Positions 10,268 through 18,581 of a stretch of DNA of 59,462 bases are shown here, piece after piece. Source of the stretch: Alphaproteobacteria bacterium (GTDB lineage: Bacteria; Pseudomonadota; Alphaproteobacteria; Rs-D84). Position numbers and translations under genes: made by a program. A model generated the notes under the pieces. The model made no database searches. It saw nothing but the letters and a program-made list of their open reading frames with translations, and was not told where the DNA came from. The first letter of the stretch is position 1. Each line of letters opens with the position of its first letter. Location: the NCBI GenBank assembly GCA_017615655.1, contig JAFZZS010000007.1:1-59462 (forward strand). The letters are read 5' to 3'.

Positions 10268-12103
10268 ATGTTACGCAAATTTGGGTTAATCTTTTGTGGT
10301 ATATGTGTTTGTTCTGGTACAGCTGGGGCGGTAACCCTTTATTATGAATTACAAAATAAGTGTGATGGTTTCTATAGTTCAATTCCGACAAGTGGTTGTA
10401 ATGGAACCAAGGTAACATCAATTAGCAATTTGTTACCACAAACATCACATGGGAGGTTTGATGGTTTTTATATTGGCAACACACGTGTCGTTGGGTCATC
10501 TGGAACAATTGAAAAGACCCCCAGTGAGCTTATTCAACAGGGCGTTTTAAGTGAAAAAAGTACCGCGGCTTCATCAAAATATGAGTGTGATACAGGGTAT
10601 ACGCAATCGGGTGGTCAGTGTGTTCAGAATTCAGGTCAAGGTAATACTCAGCAGGATTGTGTCGCCAATGGTGGAACTTGGTCTAATGGCCAGTGCACAT
10701 ATCGGGTATATTTTGTTCAAAATGCGGGAATGCCGTATCAAGAGCAAAGACCTGTATGCAGTGGGACATATATCGCAGGTCAAACGACACAGATGACATG
10801 TGATACGCAACTTGGCGTGGGAACGTTTTTCGGATGGTGCTTGGATGACCAGTTGAAATCAGCATGTAATACCAATACACACAGCAAGACCGTTATAATA
10901 CCACCAACTGCCAAAGGGCATTTGGTGTATTACGCAAAGTGGCAATGTAATGACCGTGCATGGATGACGGAAAATTATTGCGCATGGCATATTTATGAAA
11001 CTACTTGGGTTGAAACTACACCTGCAACTTATGTACCCGTTTGTAACAGCAGTGACACCAGTGGTTGTATGAACAATAGTGAATGTTCGTCTGCGGGTGG
11101 CACATGGGATTCTGTTGCAGGAATTTGCTACAAAGGCGATACTTTTGGCTGGGACGACAGAACAATTACCGTAAAATTTAGTTGCGGCACAGGCAGTCTT
11201 AGACGCAGCGATCGCCCAATACCAAGTTTCACAGGTAAAATGGGTGATTCATTTACGGTTCCAAATGCCTATGAATATTGCAAAGGTAAAGAATACACAG
11301 GTCCGAATTTTGTTGGTTGGCTGGTTGGCCGTGGCGTCAGCGGTGATAACAATGCTACACTTTCATGGGACTCGGATGCTTTCGTGCGTATTCCAAAAAC
11401 AAACAATCCAACTTGGATTTACTACAATGTGACCGCAAAGTGGAGTCGTGGTTCCGAACATGCATGTCCCGATAATTACCCGGCACAAACAAATACCAAG
11501 ATGCATCATTCTGGAAGAGTCGCGCTTGGGTGCCCAACAACCAAATGTGGTGATGAACATTATTATGGTGATTGGTCAGATTGTACATTGTTATATGAAC
11601 GCTCGACACACAAAGAATTTGTAGGTTGGTGTTCAAATTCTGCATGGACATCAGGCTGTTCTGCCAACCCATTTGCCAGTTATACAAATACAAGTCAATT
11701 TTGGGATAAAGATTTTTATGACAAGTGGGTATGCACAGAAGGTTATACACAGAACAGTACAAATAAAGAATGTGAATGTACACAAGGAGAAACGGACATC
11801 TTGTACGAGACATACGGTGGTAATAAATCATCACGTTGTCCGACCAAGGTATGCGGTTCTACACCGACAAAACCATATAATGTAACCAGTTCAACCGATA
11901 ACTATTCATACCTAGATACATGCAATATCAATTTTAGCGGTACAGATGCACACAGAAAGTTCGAGGCGTGGTGCACAGATGCAGATTGGAATAACTGTGC
12001 AACAAGTATTCAGTTCCGCGCAGGACAGACATATTACGCAAAATACGGATGCTATAACGGATACAGTTTGAATGAAAATCGCCAATGCGTCAAAGATGAA
12101 TAA
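10268..12103 (+). CDS. Secreted Cys-rich repeat protein (third of three)
   Basis: 611 aa with signal peptide (MLRKFGLIFCGICVCSGTAGA). The first ~75 mature residues parallel the start of the 7426 protein: LYYELQNKCDGFY, then PTSGCNG, then a Phe-Asp-Gly-Phe-Tyr element and a G-T-I motif. Later modules carry Cys pairs of the type DTGYTQSGGQCV and EGYTQNSTNKECEC, and Gly-Trp-Cys motifs (FFGWCLDD, FVGWCSNS, FEAWCTDA) that look like degenerate InlB-type repeats. The ribosome-binding site is weak (AAGAAG). It is convergent with, and only 1 bp from, the next gene. Likely an exported envelope or surface protein cross-linked by disulfides; function unknown. Confidence 0.82.
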   Translation: MLRKFGLIFCGICVCSGTAGAVTLYYELQNKCDGFYSSIPTSGCNGTKVTSISNLLPQTSHGRFDGFYIGNTRVVGSSGTIEKTPSELIQQGVLSEKSTAASSKYECDTGYTQSGGQCVQNSGQGNTQQDCVANGGTWSNGQCTYRVYFVQNAGMPYQEQRPVCSGTYIAGQTTQMTCDTQLGVGTFFGWCLDDQLKSACNTNTHSKTVIIPPTAKGHLVYYAKWQCNDRAWMTENYCAWHIYETTWVETTPATYVPVCNSSDTSGCMNNSECSSAGGTWDSVAGICYKGDTFGWDDRTITVKFSCGTGSLRRSDRPIPSFTGKMGDSFTVPNAYEYCKGKEYTGPNFVGWLVGRGVSGDNNATLSWDSDAFVRIPKTNNPTWIYYNVTAKWSRGSEHACPDNYPAQTNTKMHHSGRVALGCPTTKCGDEHYYGDWSDCTLLYERSTHKEFVGWCSNSAWTSGCSANPFASYTNTSQFWDKDFYDKWVCTEGYTQNSTNKECECTQGETDILYETYGGNKSSRCPTKVCGSTPTKPYNVTSSTDNYSYLDTCNINFSGTDAHRKFEAWCTDADWNNCATSIQFRAGQTYYAKYGCYNGYSLNENRQCVKDE

Positions 12104-12104
12104 T

Positions 12105-12437
12105 TTAATGGTGCGATATTAAATGCGCCACAATCCCGCCGATAGTTATTATTGTTATGCAAATCAATATAATTTTTTGTGTACGGTGATGGTGTGTGTT
12201 ATTACAGTGTTGGCATTCGCAGCTTTCATGATTGAAATACATAATCCACGATAAAATCAGCATCAAAAAAGAAAATACAAATAACCATATTTCCGCACTT
12301 TCTGGAATGATTTCATGGTCTGCAAAATCTGGTGCAATCATACCAATAATTCCCAAAACTACCGGCAATACACAGCAAAACAAATGTGGCAAAATGCCGG
12401 CAATAATCCCAATTCCCAGGGCACGATTTTTTTTCAT
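12105..12437 (-). CDS. Small His/Cys-rich membrane protein, 110 aa
   Basis: Three hydrophobic segments (about 8-33, 48-70, 88-105) with a central soluble loop that is a dense metal-ligand patch: SCECQHCNNTHHHR. A second Cys pair lies in the first helix (PHLFCCVLP). This recalls small metal-handling membrane proteins such as MerT/MerC types, but I cannot assign a family. It starts 20 bp downstream of tRNA-Arg on the same strand with no terminator visible, so it may be expressed from the tRNA promoter. The ribosome-binding site is weak (GGAT). Metal transport or sensing is inference from the ligand-rich loop. Confidence 0.65.
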   Translation of the reverse strand: MKKNRALGIGIIAGILPHLFCCVLPVVLGIIGMIAPDFADHEIIPESAEIWLFVFSFLMLILSWIMYFNHESCECQHCNNTHHHRTQKIILICITIITIGGIVAHLISHH

Positions 12438-12457
12438 GTTAGATCCATTTTTGTTTT

Positions 12458-12533
12458 TGGTATCCCCAGTTGGAATCGAACCAGCATCTAATTCTTAGGA
12501 GGAATTTGTTCTATCCAATTGAACTATGGGGAC
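12458..12533 (-). tRNA. tRNA-Arg (CCT)
   Basis: Full cloverleaf on the minus strand: 5-bp anticodon stem AATTC/GAATT around loop CTCCTAA (anticodon CCT), T-arm GCTGG-TTCGATT-CCAGC, and an encoded CCA end. The acceptor stem is paired with a G-T at position 1. Confidence 0.93.
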
Positions 12534-12545
12534 ACAACTTCTTAT

Positions 12546-12595
12546 ATTCTAACCACAGATTTTGATATTGCAAGTTATATTAAATCTTGTATAAT
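12546..12595. promoter_or_regulatory. Divergent promoters sharing one TTGCAA -35 box
   Basis: The self-complementary hexamer TTGCAA (12568-12573) serves both directions. Plus strand: 16-base spacer, then TATAAT (12590-12595) ahead of fabH. Minus strand: 16-base spacer, then TAGAAT (12551-12546) ahead of tRNA-Arg. The two promoters would compete for the same -35. Confidence 0.55.
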
Positions 12596-12622
12596 ACTCA
12601 GACATCGCAAAGAATATAAAAA

Positions 12623-13561
12623 ATGGGAAACAGACTAATTGGATATGGATCTTATTTGCCCGCCCGCGTCATGACTAATGCGGACTTTGAACGTGTTATG
12701 GATACCACAGATGAATGGATTGTTTCGCGCACTGGCATTCGTGAACGTCATTTTGCCGCCGAAAACGAAACTGTTACTGATATGGCAACAAATGCGGCGC
12801 GTGCGGCGCTGACCAATGCGGGTTTAGGCATAGATGATATTGATATGATTATCGTTGCAACAACAACGCCTGAACTTGATTTCCCATCTGTTGCGGTCCA
12901 GGTTACAGGTCGATTAAACGCAACAAAAAATATTCCGGCATTTGATGTTCGTGGTGCATGCACTGGTTTTATTTATGCATTGCATTGTGCACGTGGTTTC
13001 TTTGCCGCCGGTATTCATGAAAGAATAATGATTATTGGCGCCGAAAAAATGTCACGTTTTGTCGATATGAATGATAGATCAACGGCGGTTTTGTTTGGTG
13101 ATGGTGCTGGCGCATTGATATTTGAACGTTCTTCGTCCAGCTATTCTGGGATAATTGATACGGTTGTGATGTCTGATGGCAAGAAATTCGATATGTTACA
13201 TGGATCGCCAGATCATAGAATAATTATGAACGGCCCCGAAACATATAAGATGGCGGTATCATTGATGCCTGATGCGGCACGTTATATTATGGAACATGCC
13301 GGCATTACCCAGGATGATATAGATTGGATTATTCCGCACCAGGCGAATATTCGGATTATTCAATCATGTGCGGCACGCCTTGGGTTTCCATTAGAAAAAA
13401 TTTTAATTACGGTGGATCGTCATGCAAATACCAGTGGTGCATCCGGTGCATTAGCACTTGCATATGCATTTGATAATGGTATTATTAAGCATGGTCAGTT
13501 AGTTTTATATCCCGCATTTGGCAGTGGGCTAACATGGGGGGCAACTTTAATAAGGGTGTAA
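12623..13561 (+). CDS. fabH: 3-oxoacyl-ACP synthase III (KAS III)
   Basis: Condenses acetyl-CoA with malonyl-ACP to start type II fatty-acid synthesis. 312 aa, the usual length. The catalytic triad is visible: Cys113 in GACTG, His in PHQANIR, and Asn in HANTSGASG. The N-terminal motif DEWIVSRTGIRERH is typical of FabH. It lies 3 bp upstream of an IHF-alpha-like gene, the order common in Alphaproteobacteria, although plsX is absent here. Expressed from the shared-box promoter upstream, with a leader of about 20 bases and no strong ribosome-binding site. Confidence 0.96.
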   Translation: MGNRLIGYGSYLPARVMTNADFERVMDTTDEWIVSRTGIRERHFAAENETVTDMATNAARAALTNAGLGIDDIDMIIVATTTPELDFPSVAVQVTGRLNATKNIPAFDVRGACTGFIYALHCARGFFAAGIHERIMIIGAEKMSRFVDMNDRSTAVLFGDGAGALIFERSSSSYSGIIDTVVMSDGKKFDMLHGSPDHRIIMNGPETYKMAVSLMPDAARYIMEHAGITQDDIDWIIPHQANIRIIQSCAARLGFPLEKILITVDRHANTSGASGALALAYAFDNGIIKHGQLVLYPAFGSGLTWGATLIRV

Positions 13562-13564
13562 AAA

Positions 13565-13852
13565 ATGGCAACAATAACAAGAAATGATTTGGCATTAAAA
13601 TTGCGTGATAAATTCGGCTTTACGGCATCTCAGTCTGGAAAGTTAATAGATTTAATTTTTGATGAAATTTGTGAATCGTTAAAAAATGGCGAAGAAGTGA
13701 AATTCGCAGGTTTCGGTACATTTAAAATTTTGGATAAATCGGCACGTATTGGGCGCAATCCCAAGACAGGTGAAACCGCAATAGTTTCCGCACGTCGTGT
13801 AACCTCTTTTCGTCCATGCAACGAATTTCGTGAGCGGGTATCCAAGAAATAG
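13565..13852 (+). CDS. ihfA: Integration host factor alpha / HU-family protein
   Basis: 95 aa DNA-bending protein. It shows the HU/IHF signature GFGTF, then RIGRNPKTGE and a basic arm ending ARRVTSFRP; the Pro in the RNP tip intercalates between DNA bases in this family. The R-N-P-K-T-G-E arm and the link to fabH favour IHF-alpha over HU. No separate promoter is seen, so it is co-transcribed with fabH and ends at a strong terminator. Confidence 0.9.
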   Translation: MATITRNDLALKLRDKFGFTASQSGKLIDLIFDEICESLKNGEEVKFAGFGTFKILDKSARIGRNPKTGETAIVSARRVTSFRPCNEFRERVSKK

Positions 13853-13868
13853 TGATTAGTGGTTAGTA

Positions 13869-13896
13869 AAAACGGCGCGTAGTGCGCCGTTTTTTC
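13869..13896 (+). terminator. Terminator after ihfA
   Basis: AACGGCGC-GTAGT-GCGCCGTT stem followed by a T-run. It is preceded by a TAGTGATTAGTGGTTAGT sequence that recurs at other terminators in the window. Confidence 0.85.
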
Positions 13897-13905
13897 AACA
13901 ACATT

Positions 13906-15894
13906 CTACCATAATCGCACACGCTCTGGGGGGGCAACGTACATTTTATCTGTTGGTTTAATATTAAATGCATCATACCATGCGTCAATATGTGGTAATA
14001 TTCCATTAACACGATTTTCATTTAACGAGTGTTCGTTTGTCTTGGTTTGAACCAATGCTTGTTCGGGACGTATGTTCCCCGCCCACACACCCGCGTATGC
14101 GATAAAGAATCGCATATCCGGTGTAAATTCATCAATTGTTACGGTTGGTTTACCAAAATTTTTATATGCTGTATACGATATCGTAACACCGCCATAATCC
14201 GCCAAGTTTTCACCTAATGTAAATTCGCCGTTTGCATGAACGTCTGGGGTAATTACAATTTTATTAAAAAATTCACGCATGACATTTGCACGCTTTTCAA
14301 ATGCGGTGGCATCGGCATCTGTCCACCAATCACGCATGTTTCCATTCTGGTCAAAATGTCGCCCAGAATCATCAAATCCATGTGTCATTTCATGTCCAAT
14401 AACCGCACCAATTGCACCATAGTTAAATGCATCATCGGCATTCATATCAAAAAATGGATATTGCAATATACCCGCCGGAAAACAGATTTCATTCGTTGAT
14501 GGATCATAGTATGCATTTATTTCGTGCGCATTCATGTACCATAATGTTGGGTCATTTTCTTTTCCAATTTTTGCTAACCAAAAATCATCTTCGAATTTTG
14601 CAACACGCATCATATTTTCAAATAAACTTTCATTCTCATCCAGTTTTAATTTTGAATAATCACGCCACTTGTCTGGGTAGCCAATTTTTGCCTTGAACGA
14701 ATTTAATTTTTTTAATGCCTGGGCACGCGTGGCATCTGACATCCAATCAAGTTTTTCAATACGTAACGCATACGCACGACGTAAATTTTCAACCAATTCT
14801 TGCATGCGTTTTTTTGCCGATGCCGGAAAATATTTTTTTACATACAGGTGTCCTATTTCTTCGCCAATAGTTCCGTTAAGAATCGAAATTGCGCGTTTCC
14901 AACGTGGCTTTTTTTCTTTCTGACCGGACATTTCACGATTAAAGAAATCAAAAGATATATCATATGTTTTATCATCTAGAAAACCATCCGCTGCCAAAAT
15001 TACGCGGTATTTAAGATAGTTTTTTATTAAATCTAAATTTGAATCATTTATTATTTTAACTGATTCTTTGATTGCGGATGGTTGTCCAACATTTATGTAT
15101 TCCGCGGCATTCGAACCACGTGCAGTAAAATATCTTTTCCAATCAAACCCGGCGTATTCATCAATAAATTCTGCACGTGACATTTTATGATAATTCGCAT
15201 GTGGGTCGCGTAAAACCTCTTTGGTAAAGAAAGATTTTGCCATGCGTTCCTCAAGATTATATATATCTTGGGCCTTAGCCTGAACGCCGAAATTTTTTAG
15301 TTGTGCCGTAATAAATTCAACATACTTTTTTCTAATTTCAATGGTGCGTGCATCAGTATCAAAATAATAGTCACGCGATAAACCTGTGCCACCCTGGTGC
15401 AAATTGTAAAGGAAATGTTCACTGTCTTGTTCATCCAACGCAACCACATCACCCCAAAATGATGAAAAGAATGCGTGGTTTTTTCCAAGATATTCTGGCA
15501 GTTCATCTTTATTTTTTATTGCATCTATTTCGGCAAAATATTTTTCAATTGGTTTTGTTTTTTCACTGTTCAATCGTGATTCATTCATCGCGATTTTGTA
15601 AAGAGTACCAATTTTTCCATCATCTGTTTCGGCAATATTACGCACACGTTCAAGATTTGTTTCATGCAATACATCAAATGTTCCATAACGGGTATAATCA
15701 TCTGGAATAGGATTAGAACGGCGCCACCCAAGCGTTGCATAATCAAAAAAATTATTTCCAGGATTTGTCGTTAAATCCATATTTTCAATTTTTATTCCTG
15801 ATGTCATTTTTTTGCCCCCTTTGTAACATATCGCGAATATTATCGCGATTACCACACAAACTATTCCAAAAATATTTAACCAAATATGCCGCAT
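13906..15894 (-). CDS. pepO: M13 family zinc metallopeptidase (neprilysin/PepO-like)
   Basis: 662 aa. The zinc site HEMTH (in GHEMTHGFDD) and the third-ligand motif ENLADYGG are both present; DWWT and the C-terminal region also fit M13 oligopeptidases, which cut small peptides. The first residues form one membrane anchor (about 4-24), so the long form would be a type II envelope protein. An in-frame ATG at 15807 (codon 30) has a much better ribosome-binding site (AAAGGGGG) and would give a soluble form without the anchor; the ATG at 15894 has none but sits 1 bp after the hemW stop and may be coupled. Convergent with ihfA. Confidence 0.92.
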   Translation of the reverse strand: MRHIWLNIFGIVCVVIAIIFAICYKGGKKMTSGIKIENMDLTTNPGNNFFDYATLGWRRSNPIPDDYTRYGTFDVLHETNLERVRNIAETDDGKIGTLYKIAMNESRLNSEKTKPIEKYFAEIDAIKNKDELPEYLGKNHAFFSSFWGDVVALDEQDSEHFLYNLHQGGTGLSRDYYFDTDARTIEIRKKYVEFITAQLKNFGVQAKAQDIYNLEERMAKSFFTKEVLRDPHANYHKMSRAEFIDEYAGFDWKRYFTARGSNAAEYINVGQPSAIKESVKIINDSNLDLIKNYLKYRVILAADGFLDDKTYDISFDFFNREMSGQKEKKPRWKRAISILNGTIGEEIGHLYVKKYFPASAKKRMQELVENLRRAYALRIEKLDWMSDATRAQALKKLNSFKAKIGYPDKWRDYSKLKLDENESLFENMMRVAKFEDDFWLAKIGKENDPTLWYMNAHEINAYYDPSTNEICFPAGILQYPFFDMNADDAFNYGAIGAVIGHEMTHGFDDSGRHFDQNGNMRDWWTDADATAFEKRANVMREFFNKIVITPDVHANGEFTLGENLADYGGVTISYTAYKNFGKPTVTIDEFTPDMRFFIAYAGVWAGNIRPEQALVQTKTNEHSLNENRVNGILPHIDAWYDAFNIKPTDKMYVAPPERVRLW

Positions 15895-15895
15895 T

Positions 15896-16951
15896 TTATT
15901 TTACCAATTTTGTTATTAAATCGTCCAAAACGATTATTCCTTTATCTGTTGCAAATAATCTGTTCCCGTTGAAGCCTAGCATATCTGAATGTGATTTTGC
16001 AAATTCAATATTTATAATTTTTTTCACCCATTCATCAAGCAATACCCCACGCATAGTCCGCATCCCAGTAATTATTCGTTCCATTGCGCGTGTTTCATTT
16101 GTCATTTTTTCAAACAATTTACCACCGCCCAATTGTTCATACCAAGTATCATTAACAAAAATGCGTCCAGCAGCCCCTTCGCCAATACCAATATATGCGT
16201 CCCCATCCCATACATTTTGATTATGACGACATTCATTACCAGGGGCGGCATAATTTGATACCTCGTACCTTGGTAAATTAAGATTCTGACCAATAGCCAT
16301 ATACATTTCTGCCATGACCTCATTTGTTGGCATGTCCATTTGCATTTGTCCAAATGGTGTGTTTGGTTCAATTGTTAATTCATACATCGAGCAATGTGAA
16401 ATTCCCATGTCGTTTATTTGGCAACATGTTTTTATCACATCTGAAACACTATCCCCAGGCAGACCGTATATAAAATCCGCAGAAACCCTAATGCCACGGT
16501 TTATAGCGCTTTCCAAAAGCATTGTTGCGTCATGCGCGTTGTGAATACGCCCCAGAAATTGCAATTTTTTGTCATCCAATGATTGAACACCAACTGATAA
16601 CCTATTCATACCAATATTGCAAAATTCATCCAGTTTAGATATTGGCAGCGTGCCTGGATTTGCCTCTAAGGTAATCTCTGCATCATGCGTAATGTCAAAA
16701 TTTGCGTGAATTTCATTCAGAATTTTTGCAAATATTTTTTCTGGCATCAGTGACGGTGTTCCACCACCAAAAAAAATTGTAGGAACAGGTACACGCCCAA
16801 GTATTTGACCAAAAATCTTAAGTTCATCGATAATTTTTGCGGCATATGAATCCCAATCGGGTTCTGGGCAGGCACGTGAATAAAAAGCGCAATAATTGCA
16901 CTTTTTAATGCAAAATGGCACATGAATGTAAATATTATGCGGTTTATTCAT
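15896..16951 (-). CDS. hemW: HemW-like radical SAM protein
   Basis: 351 aa. The radical-SAM cluster motif is CIKKCNYCAF (CX3CX2C), preceded by HVPF, and FFGGGTPSLM matches the SAM-binding GGGTP element. This pattern and the length fit HemW (formerly HemN-like), a haem chaperone, rather than true coproporphyrinogen dehydrogenase HemN, which is longer. No other haem gene is in the window. The ATG lies 7 bases after a good -10 box and no ribosome-binding site is seen, suggesting a leaderless mRNA. The M13 peptidase follows 1 bp later. Confidence 0.92.
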   Translation of the reverse strand: MNKPHNIYIHVPFCIKKCNYCAFYSRACPEPDWDSYAAKIIDELKIFGQILGRVPVPTIFFGGGTPSLMPEKIFAKILNEIHANFDITHDAEITLEANPGTLPISKLDEFCNIGMNRLSVGVQSLDDKKLQFLGRIHNAHDATMLLESAINRGIRVSADFIYGLPGDSVSDVIKTCCQINDMGISHCSMYELTIEPNTPFGQMQMDMPTNEVMAEMYMAIGQNLNLPRYEVSNYAAPGNECRHNQNVWDGDAYIGIGEGAAGRIFVNDTWYEQLGGGKLFEKMTNETRAMERIITGMRTMRGVLLDEWVKKIINIEFAKSHSDMLGFNGNRLFATDKGIIVLDDLITKLVK

Positions 16952-16958
16952 AAGTTAC

Positions 16959-16986
16959 ATCTTACAACCCATATATTTGCATGCAA
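16959..16986 (-). promoter_or_regulatory. hemW promoter, predicted leaderless
   Basis: Read on the minus strand: TTGCAT, 16-base spacer, TAAGAT, then 7 bases to the hemW ATG. Transcription would begin at or next to the start codon. Confidence 0.5.
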
Positions 16987-17018
16987 GTTATAAAGTGCTT
17001 TTTATCAAGCGAATTTTG

Positions 17019-17027
17019 TGATATAAT
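17019..17027 (+). promoter_or_regulatory. Extended -10 promoter, TGATATAAT
   Basis: TGTGATATAAT just before the 17037 gene. The same 11-mer precedes the genes at 31258 and 45767. With this -10 the ATG at 17028 lies upstream of the transcription start and cannot be used. Confidence 0.55.
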
Positions 17028-17036
17028 ATGGCAAGA

Positions 17037-18566
17037 ATGGGGATGAGAAAGGGATTAGTTTCTTTATTACCGCTTGTTTTTGTTCATTTTGCGGCATTTG
17101 GCGCAAATGAAGGGGTGCCTGTATACTATCAAACGATGGCCGCGGCAAATTCTAATCAAATGAATTATGGTGGGTATGCAAACCAAGGGTACACAAAATA
17201 TGTTGGGGCATCCGGTTCAAAACAGGTAGTTGGTACCCGTACATACAGCTATACTAATGAACGCGTAAGGCAATATGTGCCACCAATATCGTACCAGGAT
17301 GGCATGACATATACTAACGCCGGAATGATGACCGTAAATGGCGTTGCAACAACCCCCGAAGTTGATTACAAAACACATGTGTATGCCGCGTACAATCGCA
17401 GATTTGCGGATTTTGAATTTCAAACTGGGGTAAATTCGGTACTTGAATGGGACGATATGATATTTGATGAGATTCTTGTCGGTGCGCGTCATACCTTTTC
17501 ACTGCGTAATTTCGATATGTTTGCGTTTGGTGAATATTCCTTTGGTGAAATGAATCATGGCGGAATGTCCATGGATTATGATTTGGAACCATATGATTGG
17601 TCTGACCCAGCCAATGGTATATTTACGATATCTATGGGTGATCAAACGGGTAAAACACAGCATTTACGTCTTGGAATCGGCGCACATCACATCTGGGATA
17701 TTGGTGGGTGGAAATTGTCCCCAGTTGTTGGTTATGAAATTTTCAAACATGACCTAAAGATGTCCGATCATTTGTATCCAAATCAGGGTATCTATTTGCC
17801 GTTGATGACGGATCAGGGTGAGTACGTTTATGGTGACGAAGAAGGATACTATTACGCATTGCCTATTGATACCACCCCACCAGATACTTGGTACCAAGTA
17901 TGTATGGGTCCCGAAGATATCAAAGTTGTCGTTCAGCCCCCATCCTCGATAGGTTATGTAACCGAATTAGGCGAATATTTGACCACAACAGATTATAATT
18001 CGGCAATGGGTGAAATACCATGGGGTGTTTATGAAGGCGATTGTGTTATCATTGGTGGTGATGGACCAATTAAGGTTGGTGGCGTGACACACATATACAA
18101 TACTACGTGGAGTGGTTTTTACTTTGGACTTGAAATAGAAAAGCAAATGACCCTTGCAGACAAGTTACGTTTCTATGTTCAAGTAAGTTTACCAAAATAT
18201 TCATCCGAAGGCATTTGGCCGAATCGTACAGATTGGCAACAAAGCCCAAGTTTCTTGGATGAAGGTAGTAATGGTGCGTATGCGTATTCCGCGGAGATGG
18301 AATATAATTTACGTCTTTCGTCACGTGTCCAGTTGGCATTAAAAGTCGATACAAATTATTTTCATGTCGGCAGCATTCCTGGAAAACTTTACATAGCCGA
18401 ATATACAGACTTTGTATATGATGAAAATGGACAATATATGTTGGATGACAATGGATTACCATATCTTCAAACTGTTCCGGCACATACTGAATATGTCAGT
18501 AACTCGTTAAAGAATGCTACGTGGCAATCATTTGGATTACATATTGGTATCAAATATGCGTTTTAA
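17037..18566 (+). CDS. Outer-membrane beta-barrel protein
   Basis: About 509 aa. Three in-frame ATGs (17028, 17037, 17043) crowd the start; the extended -10 at 17019-17027 excludes the first, and the other two differ by two codons. A signal peptide follows (RKGLVSLLPLVFVHFAAFG). After a Tyr/Gln/Asn-rich N-terminal segment the protein has alternating aromatic beta-strands and ends in FGLHIGIKYAF, with the C-terminal Phe expected of BAM-assembled barrels. No TonB plug or OmpA peptidoglycan domain is visible. mltB follows 15 bp later. A porin or autotransporter-like barrel of unknown substrate. Confidence 0.8.
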   Translation: MGMRKGLVSLLPLVFVHFAAFGANEGVPVYYQTMAAANSNQMNYGGYANQGYTKYVGASGSKQVVGTRTYSYTNERVRQYVPPISYQDGMTYTNAGMMTVNGVATTPEVDYKTHVYAAYNRRFADFEFQTGVNSVLEWDDMIFDEILVGARHTFSLRNFDMFAFGEYSFGEMNHGGMSMDYDLEPYDWSDPANGIFTISMGDQTGKTQHLRLGIGAHHIWDIGGWKLSPVVGYEIFKHDLKMSDHLYPNQGIYLPLMTDQGEYVYGDEEGYYYALPIDTTPPDTWYQVCMGPEDIKVVVQPPSSIGYVTELGEYLTTTDYNSAMGEIPWGVYEGDCVIIGGDGPIKVGGVTHIYNTTWSGFYFGLEIEKQMTLADKLRFYVQVSLPKYSSEGIWPNRTDWQQSPSFLDEGSNGAYAYSAEMEYNLRLSSRVQLALKVDTNYFHVGSIPGKLYIAEYTDFVYDENGQYMLDDNGLPYLQTVPAHTEYVSNSLKNATWQSFGLHIGIKYAF

Positions 18567-18581
18567 TTTTGGGGGATAGAA

